A stretch of DNA of 35,212 nt. Origin: JABDCI01 sp964475835. Lineage in GTDB: Bacteria; Verrucomicrobiota; Verrucomicrobiia; JABWAM01. The translations under genes were made by a program, and so were the position numbers. Below, one piece after another: positions 16,627 through 27,400 of the stretch; the stretch's first letter is position 1, and the number at the start of each line of letters is the position of its first letter. The stretch spans positions 1 through 35,212 of the forward strand of contig CAYYYL010000028.1 of assembly GCA_964475835.1 (NCBI GenBank). The letters are read 5' to 3'. The notes beneath the pieces were generated by a model. That model made no database searches, was not told the origin of the DNA, and saw only the letters and a list, made by a program, of their open reading frames with translations.

Positions 16627-17730
16627 GTGAAGCAAAAACCCATAGGGGAGGGGGCGAAAACAAAAGCAGCGGTTACACGAGTTGGGGAAAACCTTATTCG
16701 TCGACATGGCGTTTATTATGCCCTCTTCAAAAAGGGGGGCAAGCAAATCTGGAAGTCCCTTCGGACCCGCGATCCGAACATTGCTCGGGCGCATTTGCAG
16801 GAATATCGCCGCACTTTTCAGAGGATGACGGATATGCCCCGGAAGCAGGATATTCCCCTCTTTTCAGAGGCTGTCCAACAAACCATCGAAACTTGTCGTC
16901 GGGACGGAATGAAGGAGCGGACCTTGAGCGGGGTGAGTACCTACCTCAATTTGGCTTCGCGGTCGTTCCTCGGGCCTCTTAAGGTTTCGACGGTGCGAAA
17001 GGATCACCTCAAGGAATACCTTCGCCAGCGCTACGAGTCCCGTTCAGGCCGGTCTGCGAATCTGGACCTCATTCATATCCGAAAAGTGTTTCGGCTGGCC
17101 TTGGAACGCAACTGGAGGCTGGATGATCCCACGGTTGGAATCAAAATGTTTGCCCACAAGGAAAAGGTCGTTGCTGTTCCTTCCTTTACCGAAGTACGAA
17201 AAGTAATCGGTTGCTTGCGTGAATTGCCGTTACGGAATGGTAGCGGCATTCGTGCGGCGGAATTTATTGAATTGCTGGCGTTGTCGGGGTTGCGTTTAAG
17301 GGAAGCGCAAATGCTGAAGTGGGGGGACCTTGACTGGCAACGAAAGGTGTTGGTGATCCGGCATGGGAAAGGCGACAAGCCTCGTGATGTCGATCTTTTT
17401 TCCGCCCTTCATTATTTTCTCCAGACGCTTGAGAAGGAGCGGGGTGGGGTTCCTGATGAACTTATTTTTCCTCCCACTCGTGGCCCCACCTATAAATGCC
17501 GTGGTTTGCTTGCGATGGCGTGCAGACATGTGAACGTTCCATGCTTCAGTTTTCATGGCTTGCGCCATGCATGGGCAACGGAACTAGTGAAGCAGGGAAT
17601 GGACTTTGGTACTATTGCCGCTTGGATGGGGCATTCTGATGGCGGTCTTCTGGTGGCTAGGCGCTATGGGCGTCATCTGCGCCGTGATCACTTTGAAACC
17701 GCCGCCAAAAAAGTGAGGTTGAATTTATAA
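16627..17730 (+). CDS. Tyrosine recombinase / integrase
   Basis: The 367-residue protein has an N-terminal SAM-like core-binding domain (about 85-175) and a C-terminal catalytic domain with the full tyrosine-recombinase set. These are Arg I in L-S-G-L-R-L-R-E-A-Q-M-L, Lys in H-G-K-G-D-K-P-R, the box II H-x-x-R in F-H-G-L-R-H-A-W-A-T, His in W-M-G-H-S-D, and the nucleophile Tyr in A-R-R-Y-G-R-H. It should therefore be active in strand exchange. The start GTG 16627 is the first in frame. The gene lies next to tRNA-Ser but at the tRNA's 5' side, which is not the classical arrangement for an island that reconstitutes the tRNA 3' end. It may be a resident stand-alone recombinase or the integrase of the downstream island. 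Confidence 0.9.
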   Translation: MKQKPIGEGAKTKAAVTRVGENLIRRHGVYYALFKKGGKQIWKSLRTRDPNIARAHLQEYRRTFQRMTDMPRKQDIPLFSEAVQQTIETCRRDGMKERTLSGVSTYLNLASRSFLGPLKVSTVRKDHLKEYLRQRYESRSGRSANLDLIHIRKVFRLALERNWRLDDPTVGIKMFAHKEKVVAVPSFTEVRKVIGCLRELPLRNGSGIRAAEFIELLALSGLRLREAQMLKWGDLDWQRKVLVIRHGKGDKPRDVDLFSALHYFLQTLEKERGGVPDELIFPPTRGPTYKCRGLLAMACRHVNVPCFSFHGLRHAWATELVKQGMDFGTIAAWMGHSDGGLLVARRYGRHLRRDHFETAAKKVRLNL

Positions 17731-17765
17731 TCAGATTTTGTGCTGGAATCTTGATTTGAATGGGA

Positions 17766-17969
17766 TCACTGATTCATTTCGATCATTTTTTTGCGAGCGA
17801 GTTGCAACCGCAGCAATTCGGGCTCTTTGAGGTATTCTCGGTATGGGCTGAGAATGTTTAGATATTCCCCAAATCTTCCCGCGTTCCAGCATTCATTGGC
17901 TGTTTTTCGTACACGCTTCAGTTCTACTTCTCGCTTTTCTTCGGAATGTAAAGTCATGGATGATTTCAT
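17766..17969 (-). CDS. Small hypothetical protein (67 residues)
   Basis: ATG 17969 opens a short, highly charged and helical protein. It holds A-N-E-C-W-N-A-G-R-F-G-E-Y and then L-S-P-Y-R-E-Y-L, a helix-turn-helix-pair look similar to one TPR/HAT-like unit. It keeps a sensible amino-acid composition to its end, unlike the overlapping frame. It lies just downstream, on the same strand, of a fragment of RHS sequence (17986-18058) and after the immunity gene of the large RHS toxin. It could be a left-over immunity gene of a displaced toxin tip, a regulatory peptide, or chance. I do not recognise a family. Confidence 0.4.
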   Translation of the reverse strand: MKSSMTLHSEEKREVELKRVRKTANECWNAGRFGEYLNILSPYREYLKEPELLRLQLARKKMIEMNQ

Positions 17970-17985
17970 CCGATAAAATCTCAGG

Positions 17986-18058
17986 CATTCTTCCCAGCGG
18001 GCCCCATTTCATGGTGTCCGTGCTGCCGGATGCCGTGCACGTGGCGACCTGTCCGCAT
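17986..18058 (-). pseudogene. Relic fragment of an RHS core
   Basis: By hand alignment about 58 of 70 bases match the + strand at 19797-19866, inside the RHS core of the giant gene. Read on the minus strand, the fragment gives T-A-S-G-S-T-D-T-M-K-W where the intact gene has T-V-S-G-S-T-D-T-I-T-W. The similarity stops sharply on both sides. It is in a short open frame (17893-18093) whose beginning looks like a signal peptide but whose end runs over the 67-residue ORF. The fragment points to an earlier or displaced copy of the RHS 3' end at this place. Confidence 0.8.
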
Positions 18059-18112
18059 AATACGAAAAGGAAAATCGAAAGCAAGTGCGTCATTTGTTTT
18101 TCCGCTTACCAA

Positions 18113-18433
18113 TCAGGCATCTTTCACCGCGTATAACAGCAGTTTTTGAGCAAGCTCTGCATCTTCTAGAGTTTTCTTGTCCTTCACATCCTCAATGACT
18201 TCTAAGAAGTAGAAAAAATCAAAAAGCGTCTGGTATTTCACGCCGTTCGACAAAAAATCAGCTTTCCCTTCCGTTTCTTCGATTGGGAAAAATCCAAGTT
18301 GAGATTCCAAGCTAACAGGCTCTTGAGCATAGATTTCTATGACCTCGGATTTGGCATTGAGGGTGTGCTTTCTACAGAAGTCATCGTAGGTTCCTCCATG
18401 CCTAAAGTAGGTGACCAGGTCGATTAATTTCAT
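18113..18433 (-). CDS. Candidate immunity protein for the RHS nuclease tip
   Basis: ATG 18433 starts 10 bp after the RHS stop, the standard layout for a toxin-immunity pair. The same frame is open further upstream, but those codons only run antisense-shifted through the toxin end. The 106-residue acidic protein starts M-K-L-I-D-L-V-T-Y-F-R-H-G-G and has a central F-F-P-I-E-E-T-E-G-K followed by two helices rich in Phe and Asp. It has no signal peptide, so it should stay in the cytoplasm. Small acidic cytoplasmic proteins right after a nuclease tip normally bind and neutralise it. The base composition is lower in G+C than the RHS core. The partner assignment rests on position and character, not on a recognised family. 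Confidence 0.75.
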   Translation of the reverse strand: MKLIDLVTYFRHGGTYDDFCRKHTLNAKSEVIEIYAQEPVSLESQLGFFPIEETEGKADFLSNGVKYQTLFDFFYFLEVIEDVKDKKTLEDAELAQKLLLYAVKDA

Positions 18434-18443
18434 AATTTTGTAT

Positions 18444-21400
18444 TTACTTTCCCCATAATGAATACCCGCCGTCTCCACCGGGGTGCATTGTTTCCCAGAA
18501 TATACCCCCGGGAATATTTGGGTGTTGGCTCTTCGGAACCAACTGCATGACTCCGGCTTCCGTATCGTGATGCCATACCCAATTCTCGGGCGACTTTCCG
18601 AGAATTGAACCCGCAGGAGACTTTGGAACACTAATACCCAATTCCGCCAAGGCCGGATTAGACTCCATTGCTGCATCGAGAGCAATATTCGCCTCCTTGA
18701 AGTGCATGTATCTTGTTACGCCGGGATAGGATGTCGGACTGAGGGTGATTTCAAATGCTACGCTGTAGAAGTTTCCACTGGCTTCTGCTGCTTTTCCAAC
18801 AACCTGCTCCAAAGCAATCGCCGAACGTTCTTCACCCGCTCCTACGAAAAACGATCCAACAAATGCTCCAGCATATCCCTGAATCCTTCCCTGTTCTCGT
18901 GCTCCGCTGCTCCACTCATTTGCCAGGGATTGAAAACTGTTTCCGACATTATTCCACAATGCAGCCGTCTGCCTTTGGCTTTGTTCATAAGCTCCAGCCG
19001 GATCTTGAAGCACTTCATACAATCTTTCGGTGTCACTACCTAACCTTGAAGCCATTCCGATGGGGCTGGCTTGATAAGCCAGACTTGGAAGCCCCTTAAC
19101 GGTATCCCATAAAAATTCTCCCACACCTTCGGCTTGTCCAATTTTTGTATCGATGTAGTTTTTTCCAAATCTCCCATCTGGGTCAAAACGATTAACCCCG
19201 TCTCCATTGAAAGCGGAATAGAGGTCCATTGACGCCGAATGCCCCATGGGATCACACGACAAGAATGTCCCGCTGTCCGGCGCATAGTAGCGGGCGCCGA
19301 GATAATAATAGCCGGTACCATCAATGAAGTGTCCTCTCCAAGCCAAAGCGGAAGAAACCGAGTGGCTCGCGTCCAAAGCTACAGCCACATTGCCCGGCAA
19401 CGGACCGTATCCATCGCATTTGACGGGATTCCAGGTCGCCACATTGCTTGAATTCACTGTGGCGATCGTGTGACCGTAGAGGTCGGAGATGATTTCGGTC
19501 GTAGTTCCGGTAGTGCCATCAAAGACGGCTTCAATGCCGCCTGTGCCCTGCAATCCACCATATTTTCCATTCAAATCGGGACCATGGACGATCCCGCTTC
19601 GCTGAGTGCCCACCGTTACAATCAGCTCCATAAATTCCACATCCGGATCGTAGCTGGATTGAATCGTTAACACGGAACCTGTCGCCGTGCCGTTCGCGAC
19701 ACTTTGCTGTGTCGTTTGAAGCCGTCTACCCAAGCCGTCATAAACCGCCGACCAGTTCAGCCCATTGTTGGAAGCGTCTCTGCGGGCGATGGAAACCATT
19801 CTTCCCAGCGCGTCCCATGTGATGGTGTCAGTGCTACCGGATACCGTGCGCGTGACAACTTGTCCCATGGCATCGAACGTCTGATTCACTGGACTTCCTC
19901 GGGGATTCACCAATGTGCCGGTGGCCACATAATTGGTCATCTGGGCAAGGTTGTTGTACGTCTGGGCATCCGTGCCTGTCAGCGCACCCGTCAAATTCAT
20001 GCTCGTGCGCAGACCCAGGCCTCCCGTCGTATCATTGTCAAAATGATAGGCCGTGGAAGCGGTTGTCCCGGACGCAGGAGCAAACGTTTCAGAGGTCAAA
20101 TGACCTCGCGAATCGTATCCATAGGCGCGCGTTTCATTCCATACACCCGTTCCTGTCCGGTTGGCGGTGTAGCTGCTCTGCGTCGAATCTCCACGCCAGA
20201 CAATATTTGTTTCATCCAGAACGACCGAGGCATTGACTTTTTGGGTCTCCTCGGTGATCCGTCCCATGGGGTCGCGGCTGACGATGGTCTGGATATGAGA
20301 CGGTGTGGTCCGAGAGATGAGCAAGCCATCGATCCCGTAGTTGTATTGATAGGCCGCGCCATGAAAATCCGTTTCTACAAGCGCCCCGTCGGCCTGGTAG
20401 ATATAGCTGAAAGGCAGCGTGGGACTATTAAGCTCGGTGAGTAGGCTGCGGCGGCCCGCGCCATCGTGCGATTGCTGCCAAGTGTCTTTTAGGACGCCAT
20501 TCAGGAGAACTTGTTCCGTCGCGACGGCTCCGTAACCATCAAACGTGCGCCGTACTGAGGTTGGAGGACCAACTGAAGCGTTCTGATACGTTTGATCGAT
20601 CTGCTTCGTCAAGTTGCGTCGATCATAACTGTAAGCGAGCGTCACGCCCAGCTGGGCGGCACTAGGATCGACGGCAGCGACCTGTTGCTGCCTGCCAAAG
20701 CTGTCATAGGTGATCGTGCTGACAATGTTTCGCGGGTCGGTGATTGTTTTTAGTTTGCCAACGATTCCTCCTGCGCCGTTGACCGTATAATAAGTATAAC
20801 CGGAGGAACGAGTCGTGCTGGCTCCCTGAGTGAGTTTTTCCGTCAACTGGCGGGATGCATTGTCATATGTGCCCGACCAGGAGAGACCCCCCGGCATCTG
20901 CCGCGAGAGCATGTTTCCGGCACCATCATAGAAGAAATTGATCTTGCCGCCATCGGGGAGTGTCTGTTGGGTGACCCGATTCAAGCCGTCCAGAACAAAA
21001 GAGTTAGTGCGTCCAAGCTCGTCCACGATGCTTGTCAGATTTTCGCAGGTATCGTAGGTTGAGCGCACCAGCGTATTGTCAGCTTTTTTGACCAGCACCG
21101 TTTTCCCTTGGAGATCTGTGAAGGTTGTGGTAGTTGCGGTATTCGTTCCGTCCATTGTGGTGACACTGTGATGATCTGGCGAATAGCTGTATGCCCTGCG
21201 TCGAACGGTCTGGCCGGAAGGGCTGTTGATCAACACCTGTGTCGTCCGGCCCACGGCATCGCGCGTGGTGACCGTCGATTCTCCGAGTGCGTCCGTCGTG
21301 ATCTCAGTCAATCCGGCGGCGTCATATGCATGCGTGACCTGTTGCTGTGCTGAATTGTTCGCCGCGGGAGGGCCGGTAAAGGATTTAAGCCGATTCAGAC

Positions 21401-24400
21401 CATCGTAGGTCATTGTGCTGACAAATCCTTCTGCATCGACCTTTTGAATCACGTTTCCGCGACTGTCGGTTGTCTGGGAATCCGTGGACAGAACTGTTCC
21501 CGTGCTGTCCTTCAACGTGCGTGTGACTTGTCGGAGCCAGTCATTGTAACTGTAGTCACGGTGGGAACCATTAGGATAAATTTCGCTCGAAATCCGGCCA
21601 TCGATCCGATAGCTCCATTTTTGGACGGATCCATCGGGATTGTCCTGCTCCTGTAATTGGCCGTTTTGAGTGTAAAAATAGGAGGTTTGCCCACCCAGAG
21701 GATTGACTTGCGTGGCCACCTTGCCTCCCAGTTCGTACGTGAAGGATTCGGTGGACAGGGTTAAGTTATTCACATCTACCTGTTTACGGGTTTTCATCTG
21801 ACCGAGGAAATCGTATCCCATTTGCGTGGTGTTACCCCGTGCGTCCGTAATCTGGGTTAGATTGCCATAGCCATCGTGCAGGTATTTCTTTGTGGCAATG
21901 GCGCTGTCACCCACAGGGGATTGGACTCCCGAACCGTCCGATGCAGCCTGGCTGCGCCACTGGAGATTTTCCATCAGCCTGCCACCGCCGTCATACCGTG
22001 TCATGGTGTAGTCGCACGGATTGTAACGCGCTCCCTGGGTCCATTCGATTTCGCCGTTGGAGTTGTAATATTTGTAGTTCCAATCCACGAGAGCACCCGT
22101 TGCGTCATGCCGTTCCTCCCAAATGGGATTGCCCAGATCGTCATACGCAAAACCAGTCCATTGTCCTGCCGCGTCCATCCTCTTGATGAGCTGTCCTCGA
22201 AGGTTGTAGGACATTGTATAAACCACTGCGGGATCTGTTGTGCCTGTGAGGTGAGTTTCCGATGTTGGAAATCCGTTGTTGTTGTAGGTGAAGTTCACGA
22301 TCACTTGATCGGGGGTTCCCGGGAGCCCTTGGACCGTTTGTTGCAAAACACCGCTCGCAAACGGCACTGTGCTCATGGTGCCCGCGATTCCATACGTATT
22401 GTCGGTTTCACTGATCAATTGGCCGCCGGCGGCAAAATGTTGAATGGCGGTGACAAGATAAGGGGAAATGGGGCTCCCATAGATGAATTTTTCGAAGTTC
22501 CCATTTGCCTCATTCACCTGAGTCGGAAGATTGATTACATTGTAGGTGGTGGTTCGGATGGCTGTGTTGGTGCCGCTTCCCGTGATATTGCCAGTCGTGT
22601 CAGTCTCGATTAGGTTGCCGTTGGAATCGTATTTGAAAACTTCAGTCAATCCACGTTTATCGACGCGCTGCTTCAAGCTTCGTTGATAACCTCCCGAAGC
22701 GTCATTGGTGGCATACCAAACCTGCTGGATGGTCTGGCCGAGCTGATCCTTGATCAACGTGATATTGCTATTCACGTAGTCATATTCCGTGATCTGGTTG
22801 TTGACGTCGGTAATTTTGGTGTTGCCTGTCCATGTGCCATCCGCATTGGGAGCGTTTGTGCTGTAGGTGAACGTCGCATTGGTGATGAGCGCATTATTCG
22901 CGCCCACTGTGGCCTTCTGCTGGGTCACCCGCCGGAGGTTGTCGTACGTGTTGGCGAGGATCCGGCCCTCGGGCTTGGTTTCTTGGATAATCAAGTGTTC
23001 GGAATAAAATCCGTTGGTAACAGCTCCGGTATTCGGCTTGTGGTTGTACGTGTAGGAGATTGTGGAGGCATCAGGCAAAGTAACCGTTTGGAGATCTCCA
23101 TAACTATCGTATGCATAGGAAAGTCGTCGTCCATCCCCGGCATTTATGGAAATGATATGCCCATAAATATCATAATTAAATTGCACAAAATTTCCATTCG
23201 ACGAAGAAATTCGATTCATGAATCCCCAATCCGGCTGAGTATTGTCGCTTCCGAAAGTGAAGGTCAGATAGTTGCCTTGGGGGTCCTGCCACTTTTGCAA
23301 ATAGGGCCGCTGTCGGGTCAATCCATTGGCACCCGGCGTCGGATACGATGCCATTTGGAAGGTGCGGATGCTGCCATCCGCGCCCTTCAGAGTGTAGGTG
23401 GCATTTGTGCCGCTGCCCGTCATGGTGATGGTATTATTGAAGAGATTGAAAATGGAACCGGCTGCGTTTTCCGATTGATTAACTAATTGGGGATTATCGG
23501 CAACCTGCGGAGTCCAGATCGTCGTCGACCCCGTTTTTTGGTGATAAGCGACGACGCTGCCATCCATTTCAGCGGCATATATCAGATTGTTGGTGGCAAC
23601 CACCATGTAGGGGAAATAGTCGAGCTTCCAGCCATAGCCGAACTCATTTTGTGACTGATTCAGGCTGCTGTAATTTCGGTTGATCTTGATTGGCATCGGT
23701 CCTGGGATGACGAGATCAGATGAATCGATATAGAATGCTCCGGTTATGGGGATTACGGGCTCGGCAACTTTATTAAAAGCTTGGCCAAAGGATTCTGGAA
23801 ACCCAAACCAACCCGCCTTTCCAACTCCCAATTCTGCGCTGGCGATGGTGCCGGGAGTTGTGGGGAGGGCGAGCCCTTGAAATAGGGCGGCTTGTGTTAA
23901 TGATGCTAAAGTGGAGGAATCCAGAATAGTGGTTGATTGGCTGATGTTGTTTATGGTCATGTTCCACTGAAAAATTGGCACATTCCCATCAAAGATGCTT
24001 GGGGTTGATAACGTCGGCACACTAATATTTAAAAAGGGCTGACCTAAACCGTCGAAATCGAGCCAGCTATTGTCAGCAACCGAAGGGGTATAAGAGAGAC
24101 CATTTGCTCCTCCATATGGATCAAAGATAGATTGCCCAAAGCCTCCGTTAAGGGGCACATTCAATTGATTGGCGGAAATTAATGCGGCCGCTCCACCGCC
24201 GGGACTCAGAATGAATGCGCCCATCCCTTCATATGACTTATTCGCACACACAATGGGGCCTGGAGTGATATAGACAAGGTTTTCAACGATATTGCTCGAT
24301 TTAAACAAAGCGTTGGTAATACTGCTCCACATCAAAGGATCCCACGCCTGAAGGGTTTTTGTAATTCCCCTGGTATCTGTATAATTTATGTTTTGATACG

Positions 24401-27400
24401 CGCTGTAATTGCTTGGGGTCAGTGTGATGATCCCTTTGCCTTGTTTTTGAGCATTATGAAGAAGGCTTATGGTTGAAGCCGAATCTGTTTCGTTAAAGAA
24501 TTGATTTATAACCGTATGCTCTAGAGCGGAACCTTCGGCAAACGAGAGATGCCACCAGTCACTACTTGCAGTCGCGGATGGAATTCCGGAATCGGGATGA
24601 AGATTGTTGTTTAAAACCGAAGTCATCCAATGAAATATCATATCAACATTTGGATAAAGGAGATTGATTGCACCAGGGCCAAATTGAGAACTGTTTGGCA
24701 GGGTTCCATCGGGGTTTCTTTGTGGACTTAGCTTGGAAAAACCATGATCAAACCTTGAAATCATGTTTTCTTTTAGTAAAGGCCCTGCAAAGGCATCAAA
24801 ATCTGTGCATTTTTTAAAATAACTCATTCCCATAAGGTAGAGCGGCGCTCCAATTGCTGTGTCCGAATCCATGGTTGTGCCATTTATAAGATCCGATTGT
24901 TGTGCAGCCCAGAATTTCTGAGCTTGGGCATTAAGCATGTCCTGGGTAACGCGACCATAATTGAGGCATAAGGTAATGGCATCTCCTTTCCGGAAAGGGC
25001 GTTCGTTAACAATTTGTGTCGTTTCAACAACCCCGAGAAATGAACTCCACCAATCAGGATTATTATAATTTGGACTGGTGATTGGCCCAAGTGGATTGCT
25101 AGGTGAATTTGTAGTAAACAAAGTTGTGGGCAAACTTAGATGTCGATTATAAATGATTCGAAATTGCAAGATGTCATCAAGGGAAGACAATCCTGTTGTG
25201 ATGGCTTGTTTGCCAATCATATTCCCATTGACTGGAAAAGTTTCTATCGCAGTTGTGCCTGGGCGAAACGGCTCAAGGCTCATTGTCATGTCATGTGTAT
25301 TGGAACCCGTTTGAACCTCGCGCACCATGAGCCTTCGGTTGTGTAAATCCAAGGAACGAATAACACCTGTATCCAGTATGGGCTCCCCAGAAACATATTG
25401 CTGGGTTTTATTTCGATCACTGTAAACAATGCATTGAATGGTATCAAAAATATTACTAACCGTGTTGAGGGAGGAAACAAGGTTCCTGGTGGAGAAACTT
25501 CCTAAAACATTCCACGGCTGTGGCAACTCGGACCAAGAATTGTAATTGTGCTGACGATCAAAAATGGTGACACCCACATCACTCTGGCTCAATCCATGGG
25601 CCGAGAGTTGTTGATTCAACCAAAGGGGGTACAGAGTCCCAGGATTGTCCAATTCGGAGCTGAGCGATAGAATGCTGGGATCTCGATTTATGTAATGTTG
25701 AACCCATTGAAGACCTGTCTGATACCCTTGTGGGAGATAATCTGAGACATTATATCCTTCGGTGATGGATGTATCCTTAAGCCATGGGAAAATGTGTACC
25801 CATTGATTATTGATATAAGCAGCAACCCATGGATAGTTGACATAAATCAATTTTGAAACGCTGGAATTTTTGCCTGATGAATCCAACGGATTGATGGCTC
25901 CACGCAATTGCATGTGCAAAAGTTTGCTCATGCGTGTGTCAAGCATTTGAAGGCTGTTATGTGGCGGGAAAACGTAGCCACAGGGCACATTGCATTTTCG
26001 CAGGAAATAGATTAAAAGGGCGCATTGCTCCGTCGGGTTGCCTTCTTTTTCCTGGAATGTAGCCAGAGCTCCACGATTAACGCCTCCTTGGTTGATGGAT
26101 TTTTCCGTTAGAGGTTGACCGCTGTCGTTAAGGCCAACAGCGTCCGTGAGCTGAATATTATTCAAAACATAGTTGGCCAGAATAAGGGGGTTATTGCCAT
26201 TATCGGAAACAAATTTATCAAGAATAGGATGCTGGCTTAACTCAGGACTGGTGTCCAATTCAGAATAATCCGAGTTTGGGAATGGAAACTGATAAGTGAT
26301 AGGGGTGCTTACTTTGAGAAGCTCATCAATGGATTTGTCTGCATATTCGGATGGAATCGGGACGCCATCAAAGTGGGGTTGGCTAATATAGGTCGAAACC
26401 CATGGAGAGCGATCTGTGAAATCAAGAGTATAACTTACATTGTAGTCCCCTATTGAAGGTGGAATTAGTTGATTTTTCGCCATGGGCAGTAAAGTCCCAT
26501 CTTCGGCAAGGGTGGTGCCTTGATAATTTATTTTGAATTCATAAGTAGAGTTACCTGACTTATGATTAAGTATCATTGCCCAATTGGTTGATTGATACCA
26601 TTGATCTGATGGTTGATTTCCAGTAATAAATTGAATTTGTGTGTCAAAATCAATCGGTTCATTATAAGGATTATTGTAGACAATCCCGAGAATATTACTT
26701 GCATTGGTGTATGCCCCGTCTGGGGTCAGGTGGATATCGGCAACATATCCGTTTTGCATGAATGAATTCCACTGGGGTGTCCCTTGTATTGGAAGCCCAA
26801 TGACGACCGTAGCAATTGGCACCTGCATTCCATATGAATCAATTATATGCGTTGTTTTAGAGTAAACATCGATGGATATATTGTTGTTTGTTACACCCAT
26901 TTGACCGCCCGCAGCGATTCCAAAACGATAGTTTTGATTAACGTAGAGTGGTGCTTTTCCTGTTGATTCACCAAAAGCTACGAGTGGATTCTGAAAAGGA
27001 ATTGAGTAAGAAGCTCCAATACCAGAAGAAGCAGAATAGATATGATATTTCAGCTTCGTTATTTCTTCATCTGAAAGTTGCATGAACCATGGGGTGGGGG
27101 AGCCTGGCGGAAACTTGCTCGAATTACTTCCTAAATTATCCAATAATAAACCTTGTTCAAAATCGAGGGCGATTATCGAAGATAAAAGGTTTGGATAAGA
27201 TTTATTGCCGCGTGTATAACGGTTTTGTCTAACAAGAGGGTTGGAGTTGGCGTTGTATTCTTGATAATTCTTTATCCCATCGTTATCTGGATCTCCATTA
27301 GCTCCATAGATTCCACCGCTTAAAAAATTTGTGCCAAAAAATTGATTTTCCCAACCGTCAGGAAGCCCATCATTATTTGCATCGAAAGGGGCGTTTCCAA

